From contig OX419758.1 of NCBI GenBank assembly GCA_948567375.1, positions 24,867,001-24,931,000 of the forward strand: a stretch of DNA of 64,000 nucleotides, in the 5' to 3' direction. The notes beneath the pieces are model-generated. The model was not told where the DNA came from, searched no databases, and saw only the letters and a program-made list of their open reading frames with translations. Position 1 is the stretch's first letter. Every line of letters starts with the position of its first letter. The stretch comes from Lunularia cruciata (Eukaryota > Streptophyta > Marchantiopsida > Lunulariales > Lunulariaceae). Of the stretch, positions 45,674-55,540 are shown one piece after another. The translations under genes and the position numbers were made by a program.

Positions 45674-47200
45674 GCACCTTAGAGATTGCTTCTAGGCAGA
45701 TGACCCTTCTAGTGGTTTTACCGAGTTGTTTCAAGTAGCTGCAGTAGTAGCGAGAAGAGACATTCCTAAGTCTGTTAGTCGGGTCTTAGGTGCTAGTCGA
45801 CTTCTCGCGATTGAGAAGGACACGGGAGGCATTAGACCGATTGCTATTGGAGAGATCTTTTTGCGTGTGGTCAGTCGTACCATTGTCCTTCAGCATCGTT
45901 CTCACTTTTGACAGCACCTTAGTCCACATCAGTTTGGAGTAGCTACACCTGGAGGATGTGAGGCTATATCTCTAGGCATTAGAGCACTCCTAGATATCCA
46001 TCCGGAGTGGGTTGTCCTACAGGTGGATGTTGAGAACGCTTTTAATAGCGTCTCACGTGCATCCATCTTTAGAGAGCTTAGGGAGGCTGGTGGATCCTTG
46101 GCAAGTCTCATTCCTTTTGTGCGGTCTTTTTATGGCTCTCCTGCTTCCCTTTACTACCAGCATGGTGGTTCACATGAGGGAGTCACCGTCTTGGAGTGAG
46201 CTGTTGGTACACGATAGGGAGATCCTTTGGGAGGGCCCTTATTTGCCATGGCTCACTTTAGAGCTCTCCTATCTACTACTTTGGCCATGCCAGGTTGTGT
46301 ATTTCCCTCCTTGGCAGATGATACACACATCGTAGGCCCTGTAGATCAGATTAGGCAGGCCTTTGACTACATGACTACCGAGCTACATCTTGTAGGCTTG
46401 AGAGTCAAAGTGTCAAAGTGTAGGGCATGGTCCCCTTTAGGTATCCCTCCCCACCTTGAGCTTTCAGAGGGGTGTATCACATCCATAGATGGACTTCGTG
46501 TTCTTGGAGTGCTAGTAAGATCGGAGGATTTTGTCACACGCTTCTTGGACGCTGCCCTTGCAGAGGATGTTCTCCATGTGGATGACCTTCCATTACTAGG
46601 AGATCCGCTGGTGGCATTTGGTATACTCTCTTCTAGTATTGCTCATCGACCATCCTACCTCATCCGTACAGTTCTCCCCTCACCATCCTTCCTATCACGT
46701 CTGAGAGTATTTGATAGGAGGATTATGGGAGTCTTTGGTGATATTATTGGACCAGGGACTTTTGAGTGTGTGAAAAGGGATTTCGCACGTAGACAGACGG
46801 CTCTATAGATCTCATGTGGTGGGGTTGGCTTGCTTTCTATGGAGGAGATGGCACTTATAGCGTTTTTGGGTAGTTGGGCTCTCTCGGCACCCCTACTTGC
46901 CTCTCGTTTTGTGGTTGCTGATAGGCCGGTTTTGGAGACTTATGTGACAGAGGTGGAGGGAGGACCCTTTTCTCTCCAGGTGTTATTGCGGCAGACGAGA
47001 GATAGTCTATCCCCACGAGCACGAGAGGGTTTTCCATTGTTTGCTTCACTATCGTCAGATTGGACTAGAGGTTTATAGTCTTCCTTGATGGAGCGACAGT
47101 GTGAGCATACGCTACATTCTCTCTTAGTTGACTCGTCCATTCCTCAAGTACTAGAGCACGTCTACGCTCTTGCTCTGGCAAGGGTGCAGGCTCGTGGATC
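45674..47200 (+). pseudogene. reverse transcriptase of R2-like element
   Basis: Continues the ORF cut at 36,159 in one frame to about 47,170 with stops (45,693, 45,909, 46,197, 46,212, 46,806 and 47,076). Landmarks: ASRLLAIEKDTGGIRPIAIG, QVDVENAFNSVSR (first catalytic Asp region), stop-GDPLGGPLFAMA and the catalytic ADD at 46,314-46,322 (LADDTHIVGP). Thumb segment GLRVLGVLVRS; then GGVGLLSMEEMALIAFLGSW. RT in this class copies the element RNA directly at the nicked target. A frameshift near 47,170-47,220 moves the reading into another frame. Confidence 0.85.
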
Positions 47201-47219
47201 CTAGCTCGACCATGCATTA

Positions 47220-47974
47220 GGGCTTTCCGACTTGCACCAGCTACTTTCTCTACAGCAATGAGGTTTCGCCTAGGTTTGGTCCACCCATCTGCATCTTCAC
47301 TACTCACTTGTGAGTGTGGTTCCACACTAGATGCAGCGGCGGTCCACATGACACGGTGTCCTTTTGGAGGATAGAGGATAGCTACACATGATGCCATTAG
47401 AGACATAGTGTTTGCTATGGCACAAGAGAGTGGATACTTAGCTTGGAGGGAGCATTCGTATGCGTTGCAGACGACATGTGTCAGGGCAGACTTATACTTG
47501 GTCCGAGATGATCAGGTGACAATAGTGGATGTCGTGGTCACGGACCCTACGCGGGATACACTTTTGGAGGGAGTGATTACCCATCCCCCTGGATGGGCGG
47601 CGAGTGCAGCAGCAGGTCGCAAGGTCTCTAAGTATAGGGGCATGCAGCGAGGTCACCTCTTTGTTCCTCTAGCCTTGGAGTTATATGGAGCGATGGACAC
47701 GGCATTTGACACATTTGTCAGGGAGTGCGCGAGAGCTTATCATATTAGGCGTCAGGGTGTACCACTCTCACTCTCATACTTTGTAGCTTACTTTAGACAG
47801 CGTGTGTCCATTGCTCTACAGAGGGCAGTGGCTGGTGCAATCCATAGGAGAGCAATCACATTAGGTGATGTTTCTTTGGATGCTCCAATTGTGTGTAGAC
47901 CGTACGACTTGCATAGCTCGGATATCTTAGGTGCGGTAGGGCAGATTTCTCATACAGACTCTATTGGGGCTTAG
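47220..47974 (+). pseudogene. CCHC knuckle and restriction-like endonuclease of R2-like element
   Basis: A different frame from the RT. CECGSTLDAAAVHMTRC at 47,309-47,359 is the C-C-H-C motif found between RT and endonuclease in R2-type proteins. After a TAG (47,369), 188 open codons (47,408-47,974) contain RADLYLVRDDQVTIVDVVV, then GRKVSKYRG. These are the P/A-D-L...D-V and K-x-x-K-Y landmarks of the PD-(D/E)XK-type nuclease that nicks the target in R2, R4 and similar elements. It ends HTDSIGA. Confidence 0.8.
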
Positions 47975-47998
47975 CCCCATGTTACCTTTTTTGTCTCT

Positions 47999-48165
47999 CC
48001 CTTGTACGGCTTGATGGGGTCTTCCCATCCTTCATTTTTCCTACGCGGTCGCCTTTGAAATTAAACATATCAAAAAGTACATATCTTTGTCTCACCCTTG
48101 TACGGCTTGATGGGGTCTTCTGATCCTAGGTGTTTTCTACGCGGTCGCCCTTTTATCTTTGAAAA
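47999..48165 (+). repeat. Two-copy tandem repeat in 3' UTR of R2-like element
   Basis: CCCTTGTACGGCTTGATGGG occurs at 47,999 and 48,095 (96-bp period), each followed by a TACGCGGTCGCC block. It lies directly after the endonuclease ORF. 3' UTR repeats are common in non-LTR elements, where the 3' RNA is recognised by the RT. The element's end is probably just beyond, near the A-rich CTTTGAAAAAAATC. Confidence 0.75.
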
Positions 48166-48170
48166 AAATC

Positions 48171-48925
48171 AAGATAAAATTGTTCTTGTTGTTTATTCTC
48201 TAATTTGGAATAGCTTATCCTTCTCATAAACATAGATGTTGTAATAGCTTAATAAAAAAATCTTTTGACTTTGATCTACTTTGAACTTTGATAACAATAA
48301 ACCTTTGCTTTATGCATTCCTTAGTGATCTCTTCCCACCTACCATGAATAGGTTTAGGTTTTAGGATAGGTTTATGTTCCTCTTTTTTCACTTCTCTCAA
48401 ACTTTTTCATTTCGTTTCTTTCTATAAAGATAACTACTAATAATTCAATCGCATTCCATACGAATTGGCTGACCTTTCCTTCTTTTTCCTTTATATTTAA
48501 ATCCTTATATTTTCTTGCTCTCCAACTTCAGAGCTAAGACTTCTAACATAAGCTTATAAATCCCAAACTCTCCGTTCTTTTCAATATCATTTTACACAAA
48601 AATTCAAAATATGACTCCATGACATTAGATTTATTGTTGCACGTTAACCTGTGACAGTTTGGCGTTGTTCGTTTAACTTAGTGTCATGAGAGCTTCATGA
48701 TTTAACTAATATCTTACAGATATTAGTTATTCTCCCAATCAACCCAGCCACACCTAGACCATACTTCTGACCCAACAAGGATACCACCGGTTTACTAAAT
48801 ATATTACCAATTTCTTGGTTCCTCAGGAAAACCTTACTATAAACATTAAGCTCCAACCGGGTCATTAAGCTGACCCGACCCGGTCCATGCGTATCCACCC
48901 TTCATACACTGCGTCGATGTTGGTG
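48171..48925. other. Intergenic sequence upstream of the heat-shock gene
   Basis: About 750 bp of mixed composition without ORF or recognised repeat. It lies between the R2-like element and the heat-shock promoter. Confidence 0.4.
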
Positions 48926-48929
48926 TGAG

Positions 48930-48995
48930 GAACTTCTGAAACATTCGGGACAATTCCCGAGCGAGGAACTTCTGAGTCTTACCAGAAGTTTCTAA
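48930..48995 (+). promoter_or_regulatory. Heat-shock elements of the small HSP promoter
   Basis: TTCtgAAAcaTTC (48,934-48,946) is a three-unit nTTCnnGAAnnTTCn array with one mismatch, followed by further GGAcaaTTC and GGAAcTTC units. aGAAgtTTCt (48,984-48,993) is a perfect two-unit element. They lie 130-190 bp upstream of the TATA box. These are binding sites expected for heat-shock transcription factors. Confidence 0.75.
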
Positions 48996-49122
48996 ACCAG
49001 GTCCGGGATCATTCCGGGCCTTTTGCCCACCTCATTGTCGGAGTTTCCAGAGCTTTATCGAGTGTTCTGCGTACGTGGCGTTCTGTCTGACTTGGCACAT
49101 TCTACAGCCCTGCTACGAGCAG

Positions 49123-49130
49123 TATAAAAA
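49123..49130 (+). promoter_or_regulatory. TATA box of the small HSP gene
   Basis: TATAAAAA in GAGCAGTATAAAAAGCGG, downstream of the heat-shock elements. Transcription should start near 49,150-49,160. That leaves about 400 nt before the ATG, long for this family; the tract TTCATTTGCAG/GT at 49,518-49,530 looks like a 3' splice site and could end a 5'-UTR intron. Confidence 0.7.
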
Positions 49131-49552
49131 GCGGAAAGCTCATTCTTCCCTGCATCTCAGCAATCCCTGGTTGGTGAAATTTGTCATACGCTATACGCTG
49201 GTCATTGACGATTCAACGTTCATCACTCGCTTCATTTTCTCTCAGGTTGAATCTGCTACTCTTCGCCGTGTTTCTGGAGATGAATCAGCATCGGAAATTG
49301 TCAGCTGCTGTCATCTACTCTTCCGCAGATCATTATAGATGTGATTTGTAGCTGCATTCGTCTAACTCTTTTCCGGATTATTGTTCAATTAATTCGTACT
49401 GCCGTGGTGCTTTTAAAGTTTGGTGCCAAACTTCATATTTCTTGATTAGAGAAATATCGTGGAGTTCGAGAGTTTTATCTTGTGTGTTTTCGCTGACGAT
49501 TGGCACCACGATTACTCTTCATTTGCAGGTTTGACAGTACGAACTTGCTGAA

Positions 49553-50336
49553 ATGGACATCTTTTTTGGCCGGGATCCTCTCACCAGCACCCTTGCACAA
49601 ATATTGCAAACCCCCGATGATTATGAAAAGTCCTTGCATCCCTCTACCCGAAGTTACGTCCGTGACACAAAGGCAATGTACAACACGGCGGTTGATGTTA
49701 AAGAGCTTCCGAAGGCGTACGTGTTCGTTGCAGACATGCCTGGACTGAAGTCTGGAGACATTAAGGTACAGAATACTCAGCCTGTAGTTTTGCTGGCAGA
49801 ATCCATTCCGTAATTCAAAGGGGTGTTGGGTGGCATAGTCATACTGGTGTAAACTAATGAAAAATCTCCAAGATATCTTGGAGGATGGGCGAAGCCTTAT
49901 ACTGTAAGAGCGCTATCTCGTGACAACGTTTGATGCTAGAGATGCCCAAGATGCCGAAATGGATCCAAATCCTCTGCCTTTGGAATGCCGATTGTGGTTG
50001 CTCCACCATAGGTCGATCAGTAGGCGTGAGTAGCAAAACCAAACAAGCTATTTTGGTAATCAATAGCGCTGTACACCATGGCAGGTGCAAATTGAAAATG
50101 ACAACGTCCTTACGATCGGGGGCGAGCGCAAGCGAGAGGAATCTGGAGAGGAGGCCAAATTCTTGCGGATGGAGCGGCCAGCAGGGAAGTTTTTAAGGAA
50201 GTTCACCTTACCTAGTAATGCGAAGCTGGACTCCATTGAAGCGGCGTGCAATGATGGCGTTCTTACGATCACCGTGCCTAAGATTCCTCCTCCAGTGCCT
50301 CACAAGCCGAAGACAATCGAGGTCACTGTGGGCTGA
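49553..50336 (+). CDS. Cytosolic class II small heat-shock protein (two exons)
   Basis: ATP-independent chaperone that holds unfolding proteins in the cytosol under heat. Exon 1 is 49,553-49,765 (71 codons, [18 protein letters not shown] start), intron 49,766-50,084 (319 bp, AAG/GTACAG donor and GGCAG/GTGCAA acceptor, phase 0), exon 2 50,085-50,336. The joined product is 154 residues, the normal size for the class. The alpha-crystallin domain starts at [19 protein letters not shown]; the intron falls after SGDIK, and exon 2 resumes [18 protein letters not shown]. The second conserved region ends [13 protein letters not shown]; the tail KPKTIEV is typical of class II. No stop or shift: the only intact gene in the window. 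Many small HSP genes lack introns; class II genes with one are known in plants. Confidence 0.93.
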
Positions 50337-50620
50337 GTGAGTGGGAGAGATTCTGGGAGCCCTTCAGTTTCAGGCATACATATTTTTTCTTTTGGAAATT
50401 TCTTTCCCCGTTTTGTGCCTATCAGATCCTGGCAAAATTTCTCACTTCATTCTGAGCGAATGCCTCGGCTTTTGAAATCGAGACATGGAAGTTGGCACGT
50501 TTTTACGGAGTCGAGTTTTGTGCACTCCATGTTTTATAGAAGATGTGCAGCCACGGTGAGGTGCTGTACAGTGGTTGATGTTAACGCTATGTAGCACAAG
50601 AACGGACATAGAGACGAGAA
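50337..50620 (+). other. 3' region of the small HSP gene
   Basis: Follows the TGA at 50,334-50,336. No canonical AATAAA is evident nearby; the first AATAAA-like signal is CGAATAAATTC near 50,676. The 3' end of the transcript is uncertain. Confidence 0.4.
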
Positions 50621-50626
50621 AATAGA

Positions 50627-50735
50627 GAGACACTTCGGTACCTGAATGTAGATCTCTTGCATGAGAAGTTTTTCTCGAATAAATTCCCATAGGAAGTCGA
50701 GACACTTCGGTACGTGAATGTGGATCTCTTCTTGC
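50627..50735. repeat. Two-copy direct repeat downstream of small HSP
   Basis: GAGACACTTCGGTAC followed by TGAATGT-GATCTCTT occurs near 50,627 and 50,699 (about 72-bp period). Confidence 0.65.
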
Positions 50736-51146
50736 ATAAGTTTTTCATCATTAAAAATCTCACAGGATACTTTCTTCCCCTCAATGTGCTGAGGTTGCAC
50801 CTTCCATAAACCAGTCCTCCGTAAAGCACTTTCTCACTTACGTTCTCGTCTATTTCCGTGTTTGGAAACATCTCGTCTTATTCCCTTCTTCGGTTTAACA
50901 CCATGATCTGAATCGTCTGGAAGACGGGTTTACACGTCCGTCTTCTTGTCTGTGCCTTCTATCAACTTGTATGCTTTAACATCATGACTCGACTCTTCTG
51001 GGAGGTAGGTACATATTTTTCGCCGGTTACCTTGAAAAATGTAGATTCTTCCCACTTTCGGTACCTCTGGTCTGTTCCTTTGTGGACATCATAACATCAT
51101 AGAGGATTGTTTGGGAGCAGTGTGTTCTGGGAGTGAAGTCGGCCGC

Positions 51147-51304
51147 GTGTAAATGCGAAGAAAGATGGGAAGACGCTATCAAACCGTCGGGAAAGACATA
51201 TGGGGTAAAACGTTCTGGGAAATAGGTGTAAATGCGAAGAAAGATGGGAAGACGCTATCAAACCGTCGGGAAAGACATATGGGGTAAAACGTTCTGGGAA
51301 ATAG
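51147..51304. repeat. Two-copy 79-bp tandem repeat
   Basis: The unit starting GTGTAAATGCGAAGAAAGAT (51,147 and 51,226) is repeated without visible change, so this is a recent duplication. The following CTGGGAAATAGGTTT motifs are looser repeats. Confidence 0.9.
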
Positions 51305-51501
51305 GTTTGTAGTTACAATCTTCTCGTCTGTGTGGGAAATAGGTTTATATTTACAATCTTCTCGTCTGTGAAAGAGTTACATCTCCTCGTCTGTGATCTG
51401 GAATCTTCTGGGAGAAAGATGTAGAACAGCATGACCTGAACTTTTTGGGTGATAGGTTTACATTTACATTTTGTATGATATCATCATGATCTGATTTTTC
51501 C

Positions 51502-51895
51502 GGGCGGGTTCGCCCGTTCCGTTGTAAGCATGAGGTTTTGTTATCCGAACTGGTGGACCATTAACGACTAAGTATATATAAACAGAGAGTACCACACATT
51601 TTGCGATGATCTGATTTTGCCGGGAGGATTCGCCCGTTCCGTTGAAGCATCAGATTTGTTATCCGAACTGGTGGGGGCGGGTTCGCCCGTTCCGTTGTAA
51701 GCATGAGGTTTTGTTATCCGAACTGGTGGACCATTAACGACTAAGTATATATAAACAGAGAGTACCACACATTTTGCGATGATCTGATTTTGCCGGGAGG
51801 ATTCGCCCGTTCCGTTGAAGCATCAGATTTGTTATCCGAACTGGTGGAACATTAACGACTAAGTATTTATGAACAGAGAGTACCACACATCTTGC
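51502..51895. repeat. 173-bp tandem repeat with nested half-units
   Basis: GGGCGGGTTCGCCCGTTCCG recurs at 51,502 and 51,675, and each unit contains a diverged half-unit (GGAGGATTCGCCCGTTCCG). A partial third copy trails to about 51,895. The two full units are nearly identical. Confidence 0.88.
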
Positions 51896-52083
51896 GATGA
51901 TGAAACTATGTACTTAAGAACACAGAGCACCACAGATTTTGCGGTGATGCAACATAACAACTATGTAGTATGTAAGGGTGGTTTGTTGAGTGCCTTGATC
52001 TAAGAAGTTCGCCAAGCTATCTACATTCATACATAAGGAAATGGTCCACAATCTATTTACACTCATAAAGATGTGTATATGAG

Positions 52084-52270
52084 ATCTATCATGACATTTG
52101 TTGTTGCGCTTAAGCAAGTTTGTTAAAATTTCTATTTACTATATAGATCTGTATTTACTATACAGATCACATGGACTGTATAAGATATCTATCATGACAT
52201 TTGTTGTTTTGCGCTTAAGCAAGTTGTTAGCATTTGTATTTACTATAATCTCTATTTACTATAAAGATCA
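52084..52270. repeat. Two-copy ~103-bp direct repeat
   Basis: ATCTATCATGACATTTGTTG starts at 52,084 and 52,187, each followed by GCGCTTAAGCAAG and TATTTACTATA blocks. Moderately diverged. Confidence 0.75.
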
Positions 52271-52399
52271 CATTAACTCTCGGAGCTTTTATCGTCCATT
52301 ATTCATGGGTTACTTGTTGGTCACGGGTTATGGTTATTTGCTGGCCACCGTCTACTAGTAGAATCATCATCGTTTGTATCTTCAATAAAGTTAAATATG

Positions 52400-53118
52400 T
52401 CATCAAGATTGGAGTTCTTGGTTTCTTGAGGAAATATATATTTTGAAGTGTACTTCTAAGGAATTTATCTTTTTTATGATCTACCTTTGAACTCTTGACT
52501 TCATTGGCTAGAGGTCCATGAGTGTAATTTGGATTTTTCATTTAGAGTGGATATGGCTTGATGGTATAATTAGTGCTTAGAGTGAGGATGACGGGAGGAT
52601 GTAGTTAGTACTGATTGGTAAAGCATATTGAATATTGAGTTTTGATCATCTCATTTATTATCTATAACAAAAAAGAAATAAGAAGGGAAATTGGGTGCAA
52701 AATTTGAATGGATGACAAAGTGCATCTTCAAGCTTAGGTGTTGATTGATGGTATCTTTGAATGGTGAACTTTTTGCTTGATTTAGTTGAATAATGATCAT
52801 CCTCAATTTAGTTAGGAGTGACCGTGTGCAAAAATTGGTCTTTGCTTGGTGAATTTGTCACTTGATTTAGTTGAGTAGGGATCGCGTGCAAAGATGTTGC
52901 TTTTTTTATTGGACACTTGACAATTTGGAAGACTGTTTGTGCAACTGTTATCTAATTTTCTTGATACAAGTGCAAAACTGAAGTCTCTTTGAGGAGTGGG
53001 TGTTCAATTTTGAGGATAGGAGAGATAAATTTGAGAGTAAGAAGGTCAAATTGGTAAATGGGACTTGGAGAATTAGATAAATTTGGTATTAGTTTGTCAA
53101 AATCAAATCATACATCAA
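52400..53118 (+). repeat. Diverged LTR/leader remnant of M3
   Basis: Weak but ordered matches to M2: GGATATGGCTTGATGGTATAA-type against GGGTGTGGCTTGACTGTAA (52,548), GGGAAATTGGGTGCAAAA against GGGGAAATCGGGTGCAAGAG (52,685), and TTTGAGGAGTGGGTGTTCAA against TTTGAGCAGTGTTGTGATTT. The segment matching M2 37,040-38,080 is deleted, so gag begins directly at 53,120. Confidence 0.6.
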
Positions 53119-54330
53119 TATTGTATGCTACTAGTATCTTAGGTCCCAATGAAGGAAGAGATTGATTCTACTTTTGAGTTTGATACAAGAGCTGAACAAT
53201 TTGAGAGTTCACATTGTGTGTCCACATCATTGTTGTGAGACATGGACAAGATTAATGGGGCCTCCAACTGCCCCAACCTTTATTTTGGTACAATGGATCT
53301 CATTGAGTTTGATGATTTCATTTTGAAGTTTGATAGTTGGTGTGATTTACAATAAATACAAAACATAACTTTGTTTACACCCCTCATAGCATGGACAAGA
53401 TTTTTCTACCAATTGGAAAGTACGCCTATGGATGATTACCATGAGTTCAAGTAAGTACACTTAGAGGAGATTGACCTATGGAGCAATATTGTTCTTTGAA
53501 CTACATTTCCATCACCTCATGCTCAGTTTTTAGTGGTCGATAGGTAACACCCATGTGTTCTAGTTCTAGTAGCATTTGTGTATCCAATGCCGGTGCATTG
53601 GTTAGAGATGGTGTTACTATGAGTGATGGTGCTGATTAGGAGGTGGTGGAGTAACAACATCTTTTCTATCTTGTATCAATTTAGATCCACGTGCATGTAA
53701 AGCACCCTTAACTAAAATTAATGTAGTTGTATGTAAACCTAAAGCAATTTAACCCCATGGTGGAATTCTTACAGTGCTTGAGGTAAAGTTACCAAGGAGT
53801 GCGGATTGACAAAATGAAGATTTTATAGGAGTTCAAACAAAAGATTGGAGAGAGCCTATGCAAGACATACATTTATAGGAGCCAATTGATCAGGTTTACT
53901 CAAGGGGTTACTAAGGCCAAGTTGTTTAGTTTTAGTATGTGATACTAGACAAAGAACTAAGATGTAGAGTACATGATGCCACCCTATTATAGTTCATGCA
54001 AGATGAGGTAGTAGAGGCACAATACTTGCCCTTGTTTCTAACAAACCATGGTTACTTGGATTGAGAAATTGGAATAGAGATTGTGCAACATAAATATAGC
54101 TCAAAGGAGATCAGATTCAAGTGCAAAGGCTTCCACATCATATGTTAGTGATAGAGATGTCATTGATTTCATGTGTAGATCAACATAAGTAGATGCATCT
54201 ACTATAATGACTAGGAATGCAATATGTGCTCCTTAGCCTAGAGGAGCATCAGTGGATTTGGACCCACAAAGAAGAGAGGCTAGTAGATAGGTTAGACTTC
54301 TCTAGTCTTTCATACTTGTTGAGGCACTAC
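53119..54330 (+). pseudogene. gag remnant of M3
   Basis: Matches M2 gag from about 38,095: GATTGATTCTACTTTTGAGT against GATTGACTCTGAGTTGGAGT, ATGGACAAGATTAATGGGGC, and CCATGGTGGAATTCTTAC at 53,755. Multiple stops and a large deletion across the zinc-knuckle region (near 53,990). Not coding. Confidence 0.75.
53652..53747 (-). other. psaB: Chloroplast psaB-derived fragment (NUPT) inside M3
   Basis: 96 bp absent from M1 and M2, between GAGGTGGTGGAG and TTAACCCCATGG. Read on the minus strand it translates without a stop to [17 protein letters not shown], then [14 protein letters not shown]. This corresponds to the highly conserved photosystem I subunit PsaB segment usually reading [20 protein letters not shown]. 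It is organellar DNA captured in the nucleus, probably as break-repair filler. Confidence 0.85.
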
Positions 54331-55540
54331 AAACCTTACCCATGACTCCCCTAGATGTCTTAATGTAGGCATAGTAGGTAGAAAAGCAGAGCAAGATGGA
54401 TTAGATGGTAGTAAACCACCTCTTCTACCAAGATTTTTTCTAGCATAATGTTAAATGCAACTCAATTGATTATGCACTCCACTTTTTTCTTAGCTATTGA
54501 CATGTTTACATTGGGAGTTGATCAAACTCCAATGTTCTGGCTGGTTGCTATCCTTTAATAGAGTAGAGATGGCGTGGTTCTTGCTTCCAATGTGGAGGTG
54601 GTTGATGGTGGAGCTAGCTTGGTTGAGGAGCATGGGATCTATTTGCTTACTAGTGGCTTGTGGTAATCAATAACTTCTAGATTAGATGAGCTTCTTACTA
54701 GATTTACATTTGAGTAAACTAGGTTTATACCAAGGGCTATCTTATTGGACAACAAAAGTGGTGTTTTCAATTTGGTTTGACCTTTAAGGAAGGTTTATAC
54801 ACCATAGAGGATCTTATTAGAGTCTAGTGCTCAACCTCTTATGTTAGAAGAGCTACAATTCTTGGAAGTAAGGTCTTGGGCTATATAAGACCAATGTTGA
54901 AAGGTATCCATTTCAAATCCAAATATCTCTAGGGGTGGTTTCATGTAGTATATCACATGTGAGGAGCTTATTATCCAAACCCAAGCCGGTCATCCAGTTG
55001 ATAGTTTAACACCAAGGGCTATCTTATGAGAGTCGATATCCTTGTGATAGTAGTAGAGTCATATGATGTGTTAGTTGGCGGAGCAATGTTATATCCCATG
55101 GGTTTCAATATTGACTCTTGGGAGGAGATTGCTTCCAATAGGCTATGTTGTCAATTGGGTAAGAAACAAGTATGTTGCTTACACATATGTTTTAGTGGCA
55201 ATCTTGGCTCACTATAGTCAAGGACCATAACATCAATCTCAAAATTTAGTGGTTTTGCTATTGGGCCTAGTGAGTCCCTTGAGTGAACACCTACGCAAAA
55301 GATACTTTGATACCAAAGAAGATCACTCAGATTTGGAGTAAGAGTGGAGTTGTTCCATACACCTTGGATGTTCCATTGTGGAGTTCTAATGAGGAGTTAC
55401 AACATCATGTAGATAGGTTGGTGTGACAAGCTTGGAGTGGAGCCTTTGTATCACTAGTTTTGATGATGATCCTTTGGAGTTTGTTACCTTATGAGACCTC
55501 AACTATTACTTGGTAATGTTTGGTAGAGGGAGTATGCAAA
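54331..55540 (+). pseudogene. protease region remnant of M3
   Basis: Matches M2 39,700-40,900, for example TTTACATTGGGAGTTGATCA (54,506) and GAGTCATATGATGTGTTAGT (55,055). The short open piece at 55,026-55,217 retains ESYDVLVGGAMLYPMGFN. The active-site region (54,825) reads ESSAQPL, with Asp and Gly lost. Confidence 0.7.

Larger units (their letters stand above)
34885..48170 (+). mobile_element. R2-like non-LTR retrotransposon (restriction-like endonuclease class), split by M2
   Basis: The left part (34,885-36,159) has a C2H2 finger and pre-RT region; the right part (45,674 to about 48,170) has RT, a CCHC knuckle, a restriction-like endonuclease and a 3' tandem repeat. Removing 36,160-45,673 and one copy of the GCAC duplication rejoins the reading as YEH-LRDCF, across what should be a conserved helix. 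C2H2 finger + RT + CCHC + RLE is the single-ORF plan of R2 and its relatives. Common plant LINEs (L1, RTE clades) instead use an APE-type endonuclease. The flanks do not look like rDNA. The outer ends are approximate. Confidence 0.8.

Noticed and set aside
49075-49338. 87-codon open frame upstream of the small HSP gene
   Set aside because: It overlaps the TATA box and presumed transcript leader, has no recognisable domain, and is better explained as untranslated leader.
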